Assembly: GCA_030549495.1 (NCBI GenBank)
Contig: JAUIRK010000673.1
Coordinates: 558,001-622,000 of the forward strand
Direction of reading: 5' to 3'
Origin: Nectonema munidae
Lineage: Eukaryota > Nematomorpha > Nectonematoida > Nectonematidae
DNA length: 64,000 nt
Shown: positions 46,570 through 59,640 of the stretch, piece after piece
How positions within the stretch are numbered: the stretch's first letter is position 1
How the letters are laid out: every line of letters starts with the position of its first letter
Notes under the pieces: generated by a model
Databases searched by the model: none
The model's input: the letters and a program-made list of their open reading frames with translations, nothing else
What the model was told of the DNA's origin: nothing
Translations under genes and position numbers: made by a program

Positions 46570-49500
46570 AGGGGTTTAAGAAATTACTTTCCCAAATAAA
46601 TCGCTCTGACGACAACAATTATGTCGGTTAATATTTTTCGAGTGTGGAACGAGGAGCGCACCCAAAGGGATGGGGAGAGAGAAATGTTGGCCGCATTCAG
46701 CCCAATTAATCTACATCGAATGTAATAAAGCAAATGTCTCTTGGCCAATAAAAGCAAATTTTCTAGATATCGGAACAAATCATTGGTCCCAGATAAATAA
46801 TAAACTCTTACCGCAATAGTAGAATTTTGTAAGCGAAGCGAATCTTACATTACGTTAAATTTATCTGTTTATTTTGCTTAGAATTGGAACTAGTTCTGTT
46901 TAAATCAAATTGTGTAATCTACGATATATAACTCTCTAACAATGCCTCATTAAAATGGGTGTGTGTTCATTAGAGTTATGACTTTTTTAAACAAAATAAC
47001 AAAAAGTAGTTTCTTGTATCATAAAACGATGAACTTTCTTATAATTATGAAAAATGATCAGCTAAACTGCGAAGAATGCTTAATAACGCAACCCTGAAGT
47101 GATTAAGCTTTGTTTCATTATTAGTGTGCTAATCATATAGATAAAATGAAAAAGAAAGATAAAATTACTAATTTTATCATTTTTGAAATTTTTTCAGGGT
47201 AATTGCACATATAATTTGCATTCAAATCATACCTTGTTAAATTTTTTCAACTATTTTTTATATTTTGCTTGTTTTATTCTATAAATTGTATCTTTTCACT
47301 TCACTTTAGTAAAGAAGTAATTGCACATATAATTTGCATTCAAATCATACCTTGTTACATTTTTTCAATTATTATATTCAGAGTAAAAAATCTAAAACTC
47401 CTTCTATATTATATTTGCAAAAAAAAGAAAAAATTAGACCTAGATTTATTTTATCAAACTTTAATTAAAAAAATATTCAACTGAATAAAGGATTTTTCAA
47501 ATGTTATGTTATAGTTAATATATGTTCAAATAATTTATATGGGTGGGAGACTTTTTTTAAAAAATACATCGAATTTACGGATTTTTGCTTTTTCTATAAA
47601 AAAAAGTCATCGAATTATGCTAGAGAAAAGACGAAATAAAAAAAGTCATAAGCCTATTGTTCATACATCAGGTTACAACCAATAAGTTAGTGAAGAAGTA
47701 TACACTTGATGAATCTGAAGAAACCAAAGAAGACAAAAATTATAGAAAGGATATTAATATCCTTCTATAAAGTGCCCTAATCAACAAAACACATGGCAAT
47801 CAAGCACTTCATAACTCTAAAAAATAACAGGTCTCAGAATGCAAATTGGAAAGCCCCAAACATTCGTTTACCATATCCAAATTTTTGCCCCATATCAACC
47901 AAATCAAGATGAACACCATTTACAAACATCACCGAAAAAGTGAATAAGAAGCGAACTTATTTAAAAAAAGAAAATAGATCAATTGTAAAAAGTCTTTATT
48001 CAAAAAGTTAGTTAAGTTAAGATCTGATGATGATCATAGTGGTCAGAAAGTGATCTTTTAATAAAGGCTCTTTATTATTTCTATTAACTTTTACACAATT
48101 CCACGCCTTTTCAATGACTCAAAGTGCCACTTCATCTCAAACTTATTTAAGTAAGTACTACTTTACTACGAAATATTTTAACGCGAATGCAGCATATTTT
48201 TCATTGGCGAATTTTGTTGCATTTATCTCAATTTTTAAATAAGAGAAGATAAAGAATGCTTTAATATTTTTGATAGTAAAATTTACGCTAAAAATTGTTT
48301 ATGAATATTTAATTCAAATTTTATATACTCTGAAAAGAATGGAATTAGTAGATGAAGCTGGCGCTCAAGAAATATGAAACAACTTTAGAATTGACTGAAA
48401 TATTTGCTAAACCGATTCCTTGATATCTTCCAAGTTTTTGTTGGCACCATGCAGTTCGTGTTTAGAGAGGTTACAAATTTGGCCATTTTGAAGCGTTAGC
48501 AAAATTTATAGTTATGCCCAACTTAACATTCACGCTGTCCACTACTTGTGCTAGGTAACTCTCTGCATTCTTGTATAGAGACTTAGAAGTTGCGCTTTAA
48601 AAATTCATAATACGTTTTAAACACTCCAACACTTCGATTATCTTGACTTGCCTTTTTAGCAGTCAGAATTTATGACATTTCAAACTTATTAAAATGTCGA
48701 TATGATTGGTAGAAAATAAAAAAATTTGTGAATTTATACTCAAAAGTACAAAACCAGTTTATAGTCATCTTTCGAGATGCACGATTTGTTATTTGACTTT
48801 GCATTCATTTGTTCTTTTGATCTTTTGATTTTTTTACTTGCTGCTAAGAAAAGCTTAAATTATATCAAAGATTCTTTTTCGTAAAGCCACATTTTTGTTT
48901 CTAAATTAATTCCATGAAAAGAAGACGCCATTAAGTAACTTGATATAAAAGTACTTTAAATCAAGAAACCTTTTTTTATAAAGATGCGTTAACGTAAATT
49001 TTTGAAAATTATTTTCGCCTTTTGTAAATCCCATTTCAAAAATGGTTTCTTCACTTTGTTAGATCAGGCGCGTTTTGTTATGATTATGCATTTTTTGTCT
49101 AAACTGATGAATTTGTGTTTATTATTTCATAGTCCACTTTCTTTCCTTTAACTTGAAGCAGCTGGAATCCCGATAAAGTTTCACTTGCCTCCTTTTCTCA
49201 AGGTTTAACAGCAATTTTTGTTTTCATTTCACATCTTTAAATATGCTTATTATATTATAAATATATGACCTTTTATTTATCATTCAATTATTGTTAACCT
49301 GCTTTTATATTTTTATATAAATGTTTCGAAATTTTGATATTTTGTCTTTAAATTATATTAAATGGATTTAATGTAGCTTTAATTTTAAAATAAATTTCTT
49401 CTTGGCCTCCTAATTTAATCATAAAAGCTGGGGCATTCATTTCATGTGCATCAAGTCAATCGCATTGGCTTCATTGCGTCGTTGGTTTGAATCGGTAAAC

Positions 49501-49885
49501 ATGCTTTTTATACGACTCTAACTGCAATTATTTTATTTAAAAGTGTGTACTCTTTACATTATATTTGTGTTGAGCTAGGGGCCATTTCCAAAACACGTGT
49601 ACTATTTATACACAGAGAAATTAGAATAGCTAATCCTGTATCGGCTTTAGGGATCGACAGGATAAACAATTAGCAATTAATTACATGAGTAACTTTAAAA
49701 GCAAACTGTGAAAGTTAGTGAAGTACTTTATCCCAAAAACAAACAAAAGTTCCTTACTAATAGTCGACACAAACCAATAAAATCTAACTTCCACCGATAA
49801 ATCAGCCTTGGCAAAATCATCTGTGTAATTTCAATGATCCATATTCAGCATATACCGATTAATCCGCTACTTTGTCATTCTTTTC
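46570..49885. other. AT-rich intergenic DNA with a 55-bp direct repeat
   Basis: No gene recognised. TAATTGCACATATAATTTGC and what follows occurs twice, at 47201-47255 and 47318-47372, with two or three differences. The rest is unremarkable AT-rich sequence. Confidence 0.5.
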
Positions 49886-49893
49886 TTAGACTG

Positions 49894-51159
49894 CAGTGCT
49901 TCTTAAACGGTGCGCTCTTGAAGATAGCCAGGTGCGCCATGAAAGCCATGTAAACCCTAAGATTCCATCTAGATCACCGATTCTTAACAAGAGGCGCACG
50001 CACCCCCAACGGTATCCGGTAACTTCATCGTGTAGTAAATTCATCGTGATGCAATACATCATTGGTATTTTCATCGTATAGTGATTACACCGCGAGATTT
50101 ATGGATTAACCGCATAATACGGCGCATTGTCAATGATTTTGAAAAGCGTGACCTAAATGATTATTATTATACCTTAAAGGTATTGCTCATAACTTTTTTT
50201 TTAATTGTTTCTATTTTTCCAATTTGTAATAAATTAGTTATCTCAATGATCTTTTTTGAAATAAGGAATAATTTATTACATATAAAAATTGGTATTTTTT
50301 TCTTAAAAAAACAAATGATTATTTATAGATAAAATATACCAAATAATGACTGAAAAGTCGTAGGTTAAAATAGGTTAGGGGGATTTTTATGAAACTAAAA
50401 AAACACAAAGATTAATATATATATATATTTTTTTAATTAAATTAGATACTTTTTTTTTTTAACTTTCCTTAAAAATTAAGAGATTTAAAAATATTTCAAG
50501 GCTATTTAAGTCAGAAAGAGTTATTGTTTTATTTTGTCATTATAGCCTGATAATATGAAAACGTTATATTTAAGAATTCGTTTTTTATGTTATTAAGAAC
50601 ATTTACAAAAGTTCGTAATAAACTTAAAAAAATTATAAAGGGATATTTACAAAAAAAGATTGAGCGTCCGTCAAGCATAAAATTAGTATGACGATGATAA
50701 TGCTTGACGATGAAAATACTTAACGATGAAAAAACCGACGATGTATTGAATCACGATGAATTTACTATGCGATGAAATTACCACGATGAAGTTACCACGA
50801 TGAAATTACCACGATGAAATTACAGTGAACCACCCCCCAACGGGTGCGAGACAACATAACAGGGGTGCGAGAAACGACCAAATAATGGAGAACATATGTA
50901 GTAATAGTAATAGTAGACAAAATAGCTTATTTCTCTGATTTATATGTATATATATTATTGAATTTATACTACTATTACTTCTGCATATGTTGTCTATTAT
51001 TGTACATATAATGTAGAATGTATTCTCTAAAAAATTTCATGATATTTCTTTATGTTTTTTATTTTATGACCGATTTTCCATATCAATCTCAATGGTGTGC
51101 CCCAAAGTTCCAGTTATTTCATAGGTGCGCCATAGGGTAAAAAAGTTCGAGAAGCACTG
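49894..51159. mobile_element. hAT-type MITE carrying a nested MULE-type MITE
   Basis: Ends CAGTGCTTCTTAAAC (left) and CAGTGCTTCTCGAAC (right, read inward) are near-perfect inverted repeats of the hAT CAGTG-TTCTC-AAC type, with GGTGCGCC words inside both ends. Flanks TTAGACTG (49886-49893) and TTAGAGAG (51160-51167) agree at 6 of 8. Without the insertion at 50012-50833 the element is about 435 bp, with no coding capacity. Confidence 0.75.
50012..50833. mobile_element. MULE-type non-autonomous element with CATCGT-repeat termini
   Basis: Exact 9-bp flanks CCCCCAACG at 50003-50011 and 50834-50842. About 65-bp inverted arms share AGTAAATTCATCGTGAT and are made of reiterated TTCATCGT units; the right arm has extra tandem copies of CACGATGAAATTAC. 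The left tip GTATCCGGTAACTTCATCG closely resembles GTATCCGGTTAATTCGTCG at the right tip of the coding MULE at 20078-22011. No coding frame. Confidence 0.8.
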
Positions 51160-51399
51160 TTAGAGAGACATTTCGTCGAAAAAACGTTTTAATCATTAAT
51201 TTAGACTGAGCATCTAATTAATCGACAAACTAAATTCTTAGGAACTTACAGTGAATAAAGTGAATAGCAAACAGATTTTCGTATTAAAACACGAAAAATG
51301 AACATCTAATGGAGACTGTCTTTGACTCAGTCTGTATATATTTGAATTATGTGGCTTAATAAAAATGTGAGCATTTTTTTTCTAAATCACTTTTTAAGC

Positions 51400-51503
51400 C
51401 AGAATGGGGTGGGGATAAGTGAGAAAAGAAAGAGCAAGGGGTGAGGGGCTCCATTCAGCACCTTTGCCCTGGGGCGCCATGATCACTTGATACGGCCCTG
51501 CAT
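51400..51503. mobile_element. hAT-like terminal fragment
   Basis: Read from the right, CAGGGCCGTATCAAGTGATC then GGCGCCCCAGGGCAAAG resembles a CAGGG-type hAT end. It is markedly more GC-rich than its surroundings. No second end was found. Confidence 0.35.
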
Positions 51504-52099
51504 CATATACTCGATTTGATTTTACATGTTTCGGATTTGTTGATCTTTACAAAAAAATCAAGTTCACTTAATTTTAATGACATAGAAAAGCTACCGTGTA
51601 TTCATAATTCCAGAAAGTTATTCAAGAGCAATAATTTCACTAATTTCTTTTTTTAATTCCAAAAAACAGTTTTTAGCCAGTTATATTCAAATGATGTATG
51701 CAATAATTTTGTCTGTACTTTTTGACAACAGATTTGGCTAATAAAGTATGGCGAATCAAAGTTTCATTAGATAAAATTTGTATGTTAACTCGCTGTCAGA
51801 AATAGCAAATACTGAATACAAGAGAGAATTGAAAGGGTGAGGGACGGCATCCTATGTTATATAGTTAGTAAATTAGTCAAGATAATTATTAATAGATTTT
51901 CAGAGGTTATTTTATTTTGGGATTTTAGAACATTTAGTTGGATAAGTTTGTCATGATTGAAAAAGAGATATCGGTTCCCAAGAAGTGATCGATGTGCAGC
52001 TGGTTAAATTTAGATTTAAATGCAAGGTCAAATCGAAGACAAAAGAAAGAATTAAAAAGTATAAAAGAATCGTTTACTGGAATTTCATAGGTAAAATTT

Positions 52100-52870
52100 G
52101 TAAAATGGAAAAGCATTCTACTTGCAGAGGTGAGGATGTAATGGTGATGGCGATGAAATGTGGTTTAGGGGAGGGTGGGGTGCGAGAAGATAATGTATGC
52201 AGGCAGACGCATAAACAAAGGCATGGCTGCGCGTACTAAACAAGATACGAGCTCTGAAAAAACACATGGCAAACGCACAGCACAACCTTGAATTCGCGCC
52301 ATTGTTTTTAGGTTTAGTTCTGCCTTACACGGATGGCGGTGCTGCTGACGAGTCCGATTAAAAGGGCAACAAAAGAGACGGTGGAAATAAGAACTTTACT
52401 TGTCAGCAGAGGCAGATAAAGCGTAATTTGTCAGAAGTGAGTTCGGAAAATGATTCAAAAATATTTTGAGCGAGTGTTTGAAGCAAGAAAGCGCTTAACC
52501 TCAAGAGTAGCAGAACAAATCCGTCCAGGTATAAAAGCGCGCTTATATACACGCACGACGCACACGCAGAAAGAGAGATGTGTGCGAGTGTGTGTACCTG
52601 GCTTACTTCTTTAATTTTCTCAAAACATTTGAAAGAGAATTTAAAAGAATTCAAAGAAATGACCTTAATACTTCACAAAAGGATACCATGCAACTTCTAC
52701 TGCACATAACAAGAGAACATAGGTGGGAAGTAGTCTTTTCGAAACGATGTTCGCATTTTAGACGCTGATGTCGCTGTGAAGAAGATCTCGTAGAGTTGCT
52801 AGAGGGATGTGAAGGATGATCGTAGAGAGTAAAAAGGTTCACGGTGGTGCTGATGAGTGCAATTTCTTCC
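52100..52870. promoter_or_regulatory. GC-richer, CpG-containing island with TATA box
   Basis: GC and CpG content rise clearly above the background. A canonical TATA box, GGTATAAAAGCGCGC, lies near 52530 on the + strand, with TATATAAGCGCGC on the - strand over almost the same bases. Upstream, an ATG in a fair context at 52333 opens a 28-codon frame (MAVLLTSPIKRATKETVEIR and so on). No convincing gene follows on either strand, so this may be the promoter or untranslated first exon of a gene whose coding exons were not found. Confidence 0.4.
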
Positions 52871-53809
52871 CAGTCTTTATCTTGTTGAGTGCATCCTCTA
52901 GAAGTGCTTTACATCTTCTATATGAAATTCAAAGGTCGTTCTCTAAATTTGTTAACAATCTAAAGGTTTTTTCGTATTTCAAAAGAATCAACGAATTATT
53001 CCTTAATTTTGTAATCTTAAAAATGAGAGGTTATCTCTGATCTTCGATTTTGCCACGCTTAACTAGGCTTACATTTTCATCCGATAACTTGCTTTTTATA
53101 TATCAATTATTTTGGATCATAACCGTATGTTTTAAAAGTTTATTCAAAATATAAACATTAGATTTCTTAAGTAACTTCATTATAGAGATTTTAAATGCAT
53201 CCCACACTATAGCAATTTAAACACAATTTTTGTAATTTAGTTCAAAACATATGATGGGCATATGATGTGTTGCCAATGCATGATTTTTTCAAATCGAGCT
53301 AACTTTGATTAAAAACATTCCTTTTTAAATCTTTCAATTTTATAAATAAAACAAAGTTTAATGAATTTGATTTGATAATGAAAAAGAACCCTAAAAGTTT
53401 ATCAAAGAATTACAACTTAAACCGAATTTTTCTTGCCCAAATTATTGATGTATCGAAATCTAGTGTTTCTGTCCACAAATAAAAAAATTTTTTAATATCT
53501 TTACTAAATTTTATTTGGCAAAAACTCTTTTAACTCTTGACCAAATAATATTTTTATCTCAAGTTGTTTTGACAACTATATAACATAAAATAAAAAAAAA
53601 TTTTTATAAATTAAATTTTTTTAAAAAATGTTTGTTTATTTTTTTCAATAAATACTAAAATTAAAAATAATTGTTTTTATAAATTAAAAATTTTGGAAAA
53701 TATTTAAATCTCAAATTTTTTTATCTTTTATTAGTTACTTATTTATTTGCTTACTTAAGCACTTAGTTAGTTATGCACGTAGTCAGGTTAATTGATTAGT
53801 TATCTCTTT

Positions 53810-56800
53810 ACTACAAACAAAATGTCTGGAAAAAGGTTCTTTTTCTTCTTGATTGGTCCTTGCAAAACGTGTTCACAGAAGGAACAATCTGAAGCCATTG
53901 AATGTTTCGTGTTTAAAATTTTTGCATGCTATAAATTGTAAGTTTGCTTCTTCCTATTTAAAAAGATTGCGTGTCTTCATAAGTCAAAATTAGAAAGTTT
54001 TTCAAAAATAAAAAAGGAAATTTTTTTTACCTGATGAAGAACATAAAACTTAATTATTACCTATACTTGAGAAAAATGTTAGCAAAATATCCGTAAGTTC
54101 TATAAAGAAGTTTTCATATATTGGTGTTGTTGGCTTGCATGCGCTTATACTAAGATAAGCTTAAGATTTTCTACTGAATTTTATGGCTTTTTAAAAATTT
54201 CATCTGAATCAAGAAATTTACTGACTTCTTTTAAAGATAAGCTTGTTGGCTTACAAGAGTGTTGTGCCGTAGACTGGAAGTTTGTCAAGCGTTGTAAATA
54301 CTGCCGAAATTATGCTCATTGGAAAACTAATTGTACCAGCATCCACTCTCCAAGATGTGCTTTGCCACATGAAACAAAAGAATGCTCAAATCATGAAATT
54401 TCTTCATTTCTATGTATTTAGTTGTAAAAATGAAAATTTGTATTGTGCTCATCCTGCCAATTCATCATTGTGCCCTTTTTTCAAAGATCGTGTTAAATCA
54501 TTTTATTTGTTTCATTGCCTATCGTATTCTCCATCTTGTCAGCTTCCCTCTTCAAAAAACTAATTTTTTCAAAATCTTGCAAAAATCAGTTCACTACAGA
54601 ATAAATCTATTGAAGTTGCCATTTATAAATATTCAATAAACATAAAACATATTCCCCAAAAAGCATTAATTCTAGTGATTAACTTACAAGCACATTCTTG
54701 TTAAGTCCTCCGACTTTTTAACAAAAATATATGACTTAATTCATGCACTGCAGTTCTTCCATTTCATAAAATACTGCTTGGCGATTTTAATTTTCTCCTT
54801 GATCGATCTTTAAAAGATTTTTTCAAAAACTTTTGAATGAACTGGATGTTTTTTCTCCATTTCCTCTGATAAAAGAAAAGACACCCTTCGATGGACACTG
54901 CTTAGATACCATATTTTGTGATGCTTATTTAAAAGAAATTCTCACCTTTGAAATATGTAGACTTGGCCTGAGTGATCACTATCCTATTATTTTCTCCTTC
55001 AACATTTTCTCAATCAGAAACACTAACAAACACGAAAAGTATACGCTTTCGAGCATACAACTCCGTGAATAAAGATTTGTTTAGAATGGACTTATCCACA
55101 CAATTAAAAGTGCTCTCAAAACATACACTTACCACACCATGCCAACTTGTAAACTTTCATGCTAAATTTAAGAAACAATCATCCAGCTCCTTATTTTATA
55201 CAAAATCTGCTCTCTTCTAAACCCAAGTGCATCACATATGATTTCATAAAACTTAGAAATCAAAAAGTTTTTACAATAAATTGCTCAAAACTAGAAGTTT
55301 GCAAGTTAGGGAAAAGTAAAAACTTTTAAAGAAAAATACAGCCTCAGTTCTACGTGCAATTAACACCTTTTCTAATCCTAAAGCTATACTCAACTTTGTT
55401 CGACAAATGTCTGACAAAAAGAAGAATTGCGAAATATTTTCTTGCTGTGAAGATAAAACAAAGCTCTCTGCACATTTTAATAAATTTTTCAACTCAAAAG
55501 CATGGACCACTTTTTCAAATAATGAAACATTCGATGAGCTTACCTTTTGACGTAATAAAGAAGAAAATAGAAACTGCTCTTCACTATGAAAGTTTACATT
55601 GACTTCTGAAGAAGAACTTGACGAAATTTTTGCTGAGCATGGTCTTAAAACTCGGCTATTTGATCTCCTAAACTCTAATATACTAAAGCATTGTATTGAT
55701 CTACTGCTTCCTTTTTATGACATTTTCATAAACAAAGAACTTCAAGAAAGTCTTTAGACTCCTATTCCAAAACACGCGCATGTGCATATTGACAACATGA
55801 TTGATTGATTATTATTATAGACACATTTGTAATCTAACTTATTTAAGCAGACTTGCTGAACGTGTGCCATTGCGAAGATTAGATTTCCAACTTACCACTA
55901 AAAAAATCTTAACCAACTAAATCTTTTTGCTTATAAAAAAACGGTAGCATATCTAGAGATCTTTGGTGTACTGCACACTCGTCGATGATATCTAGAACAA
56001 TATTTCGAAGAATCGATATACAATACTACCTGCTCTTGACATTCAATCATCTTTTGACACAATTGATAGAAATACTTTGTTATACATATTAGAAAAAAAC
56101 TTTGGAACAAAAGGTAAGTCTTTAGATTAGGCCACCTCCTACCTGGCACAACGATTTCAATGTACTTCTTTTGATGCTTCTTGTCCGATATGGTAAAAAC
56201 TGAATTTGGAATTGCACAAGGATCTGTCCTCGGACTTTTTTTCTTCAATATATATATTTCTCCTATTTTGAATTTTATCAAAAATCTTGGCTTCAACGTC
56301 TTAGCCGATGTAGATCTTTTTGTTTATACTTCTTTTGACATCAACTATAAATATGCTACGCTTAATATAAAAGTTCCTTTTCTATATTCCAAAATTAAAA
56401 AGAAATGAAAAAATTCAATCCGAAATTAAGTGACAAAAAGACAAAATTTATAATATTTGTTCATCTCGGCAAAAAAGAAAGCACGTTTTAAAAACATGAT
56501 AATAGATTATTCTCCATTAGAAGTTCAAAGTGAAGTTAATGATCTTGGTGTAACAATGGATAAAAATTTGTGTTTTGATTTGTACATTAAAAAAATTATA
56601 AAAGATGGCTACACTTATCTTAGAAACTTGAGTGAGTTCAAAAACTTTTTATCTAAAAAAACCTAGAAACTTTAGTCAATTCTTATGTTGTTAGTCGACT
56701 TGAATATGGCAACGTAGTACTTTATGGATTGTTGAAGAAACTTCAAGTCTATCAGCACAGCTTTGCGCGCTTTATCGTTGGCTTAAAAACCATGAAAGCA

Positions 56801-57180
56801 TTTCACACACTTTGGATCAACTACATCGGTTGTATATGGAGAAAAGAATTATTTTAAAGTCTTAGTTCTGGCTTACAAATGTCAAAAGTACGGTGAACCT
56901 CATGTTTTGAATTCTAAACTTCAAGTTAAAGGTTTTGAAATGCTTCATACTCTGCACCATAATGCAACGTATCCATATGAGGCCTGTAAACTATGGGATG
57001 CTCTGCCTTTCTCATTAGAACAAGTGAAAGTTCGAACATCTTCAAGAAAAAATTAAAAATACACTTGCACTATGTTTTTACGAATGTACATCTTTAGTTT
57101 GGTGCATAATTTTTGCGTGACTAAACATACAAATTTATATTGTAGCTGAAGTTGGGCGTTAAATAAATCTTTCCTTGCTC
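53810..57180 (+). mobile_element. LINE with ORF1 zinc motifs and ORF2 endonuclease/RT, degraded
   Basis: Near the 5' end (53821) an ATG opens CKTCSQKEQSEAIECF, like the degenerate start of a PHD-type ORF1. A CCHC-like knuckle, RCKYCRNYAHWKTNC, lies near 54285. ORF2 pieces follow: LLGDFNFL (54785) and LSDHYPI (54970) of the endonuclease; DIQSSFDTIDRNTLLYILE (56035), FGIAQGSVLGLFFFNIYIS (56200) and a YADD-like LADVD of the RT; then VNDLGVTMDKNLCFD (56535), SRLEYGNVVLYG, VLAYKCQKYGEPHVL (56865) and KLWDALPFSLEQVK of the C-terminal part. The layout fits CR1/L2-like LINEs. Many frameshifts; not mobile. Confidence 0.8.
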
Positions 57181-57415
57181 ATATATAACATTAATTTATT
57201 TATTGCAACGATTTCCTAAGATTTAATTTGAAGTTTGCCTTCCTTATCAAAGTTCAGAATAAAATGGTAGGAAGTTGTAGAATTTATGTTCATTAAATGC
57301 TTGTTAATAAATTACTGTTAGCAAGTTAAACATATCGCTTATTCTCATCTTTCAAAAGACCAAGAGGTTCAAGTATTTTTATCCTTTTTATACTTTTATG
57401 ACAATGCCTGTACAC

Positions 57416-59632
57416 TAGGGATATAACTTTTTTTAATTTGAAAACCATGTAGTGTTTTCCGATGAATAATTTTGTTAGAAACCAAAAAATGCAATTTTAC
57501 CGTAAAATGTTCAAAAAACCTGGCGCGCACAGGTAAAAAACTAATTAAATAGTAGGGTCACTAACAAATAATTAAAGGTACACAAAAATTTGAATTTATT
57601 GATTCAAAACTATATTAAAAACGTATGAAAAGTTAAAAAGCATTAGTAGCTAAAAATTTGAATGTTAAATATTTATCAGAGCGTGAGTTTTTCACTATTT
57701 GTTCCATTTTTTAACCCCACGTTCGGCAAAGATGTTTGTTCTAGGAATGTCAATTAATGAATTTTCAGAACTGAAAAATTTCAGGAAAGTGGATATGGCC
57801 TTCGTACAATTTTGTTCAACTATAGCTTGTTTTAGTTTACCATAAGTCGAAACTTAAAATTTTGGTCCAGAAAACCAAGTCACACCAAGAAAATGAAATA
57901 AAACAAATTTTTTCGAGCTCTTCTCTCTTTTCAGGGAGTAAAAAATAAGCCATTAAGTCATACAAGCCTCGTGAATTCCATCTGGTGTTGTGGAGAGATG
58001 GCAGTTTTTTCCAGCTTATTTTGGGCCATTTGCCAGTTTCTTTATGGAAATTGAATGCCTCGCAGAATTCGAACAAAAACTTGAAATCATTCCTTCCAGC
58101 CAGTATTTTTGGAAGTTCCATAATGATGACAATCAGAAATATAATTTGATTTCAAGAATTCATTGAACTATTATATCAACAAAGAAATAATTCAAGTGAG
58201 GACTTTTGGTCGAAGCGCCAAAGCTTGAATCCATGATATGTCTCAACACCAAGTCCAAAACATGGTGTTGACATGAAATAAATTGTGTCTTGTCGTATCC
58301 CTTCTCGTTCACCATTCTCTGAAACCTAACAACAATCCCATTTTCACGACCGGTATTCACTGCTGTTGAATCGAATATAATCATCTTAATACTCTGGCAA
58401 GCGTCAAAATCATTCATAAGTTTCACCAACTCTTCAAAAATAGCTTTAGAAGAACCATTTCTGCAAGTTAGTATTGCAAAATTGTTTCTCCTTTTTATAT
58501 TTTGAAGACACACCACTTGATACTCTTTCTTTTTAATACTTTTCCCATCAAAATGTAAACAAAACACTTCCGATTTCAAAACCTCCATAAGCTTTTCTTT
58601 AACACTTTCAGATTTTTTAATAACCTTTTTCCACACCCCAACCTGACTCGGACTTTCAATATCAATTCCATCAAGTTTCAGAGAACTAAATTCAGCTGAA
58701 GCTTTTCTGGTAGACAAAAAATGCTGTGTTACAAGCTTAGCGGCGGATTTCGTTGAGTTATACTTTTTTTTGTTTCATTCTTTTCATCCGGGACAAATTC
58801 ATCATCATTTTCAATTTCAGTGAGACTAAAACTTTCAGAACCAGAGTTTGATTCAGCCGGAACACACGAAGATGTCGATTCAGTATAAGACAATCTCGAA
58901 ACTTTGACGCGCTTCGAAGGATGTATTAATGTGATGCTTGCCTCAGATCTTGTTGAATAAACTACTCTGCCCGCTGTTGCAATCTGAGTGTGATAAAAGG
59001 CTTTATCCTTTGAACTCAGCCAAAAACCGTCAGCTTTAGTCATATCAAACAAACTTTTCATCTCCTCCTCCAATTTTTCAGTCTTTCTTTTCCTGTACTT
59101 TTCATACAAATCAATAACTTTTCCAGCTTTCAACACCACTTGCTGATTCGAAATTTTTGGAAAGTTCAACTCATTCCATATTTGACTTAATTCTTCTGCT
59201 AAAATTTTGATCCTTGCATTCTTACTCTTCTGGCTCTCGAACAAGTTTAAATACATTCCAATGATTTGTTTATTGGTTGGCATTTTACAGAAACCAGATA
59301 AACATGTAGTTACAAGAGGAATTTCTGGCATTCTCTCGACACAATTTTTATTACTCATTTAATTGAAATAAATTGTTTTATTAATCTGAAAAATAAAAAT
59401 ATGATTATGAAGAGAAAAAAAACATTACGTGAAAGAAAAAAAGACAAAAACGAATGAATCAATATAATTAAATAAGAGAAGTAATGAATGAATATTCAAA
59501 CAGTGATGCGCGCCACCTTTTTGGCGCCAAAATGATCAAAAAGGGCATTTTTGTGAACCAAATTGAAAGTTTCCTCATATGGTGTGACAGGGTTTTTGAT
59601 TTAGAAAAAAAAGTCAAAAAGTTATATCCCTA
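57416..59632 (-). mobile_element. Compact hAT transposon with perfect termini and target duplication
   Basis: 2217 bp. Both ends carry the same 17-bp inverted repeat, TAGGGATATAACTTTTT, and are flanked by an exact 8-bp duplication, CTGTACAC (57408-57415 and 59633-59640), as for hAT elements. Subterminal GGCGCGC words occur at both sides (about 57523 and 59508). The - strand carries a transposase-like gene from ATG 59358. The crisp ends and long frames make it the youngest-looking element in the window, though its gene has at least three frame changes. Confidence 0.9.
57837..59358 (-). pseudogene. hAT-like transposase of the compact element
   Basis: 59358-58729 encodes 209 residues with a helical N-terminus, a Lys/Glu coiled-coil-like stretch (YEKYRKRKTEKLEEEMKSLF) and an acidic Ser-rich end. 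58717-58160 encodes the RNase-H-like core: FCLHFDGKSIKKKEYQVVCL (first Asp), MIIFDSTAVNTGRENGIVV (second Asp) and FISCQHHVLDLVLRHIMD, like the hAT C-x2-H region. 58121-57837 has KLPSLHNTRWNSRGLYDLM, the TRW motif. The first break is a one-base shift in an A-run near 58767-58774; reading across it restores KSAAKLVTQHFLSTRKASAE. Two more shifts lie near 58160-58130. No hAT C-terminal dimerisation region is visible, so this is a divergent or shortened type. Confidence 0.75.
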
Positions 59633-59640
59633 CTGTACAC

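Noticed and set aside
52333-52385. Hammerhead ribozyme
   Set aside because: CTGACGAGTCC fits the first half of the core and a stem II can be drawn, but the required GAAA after stem II is missing (AACAAA instead) and no good stem III or cleavage triplet is seen.
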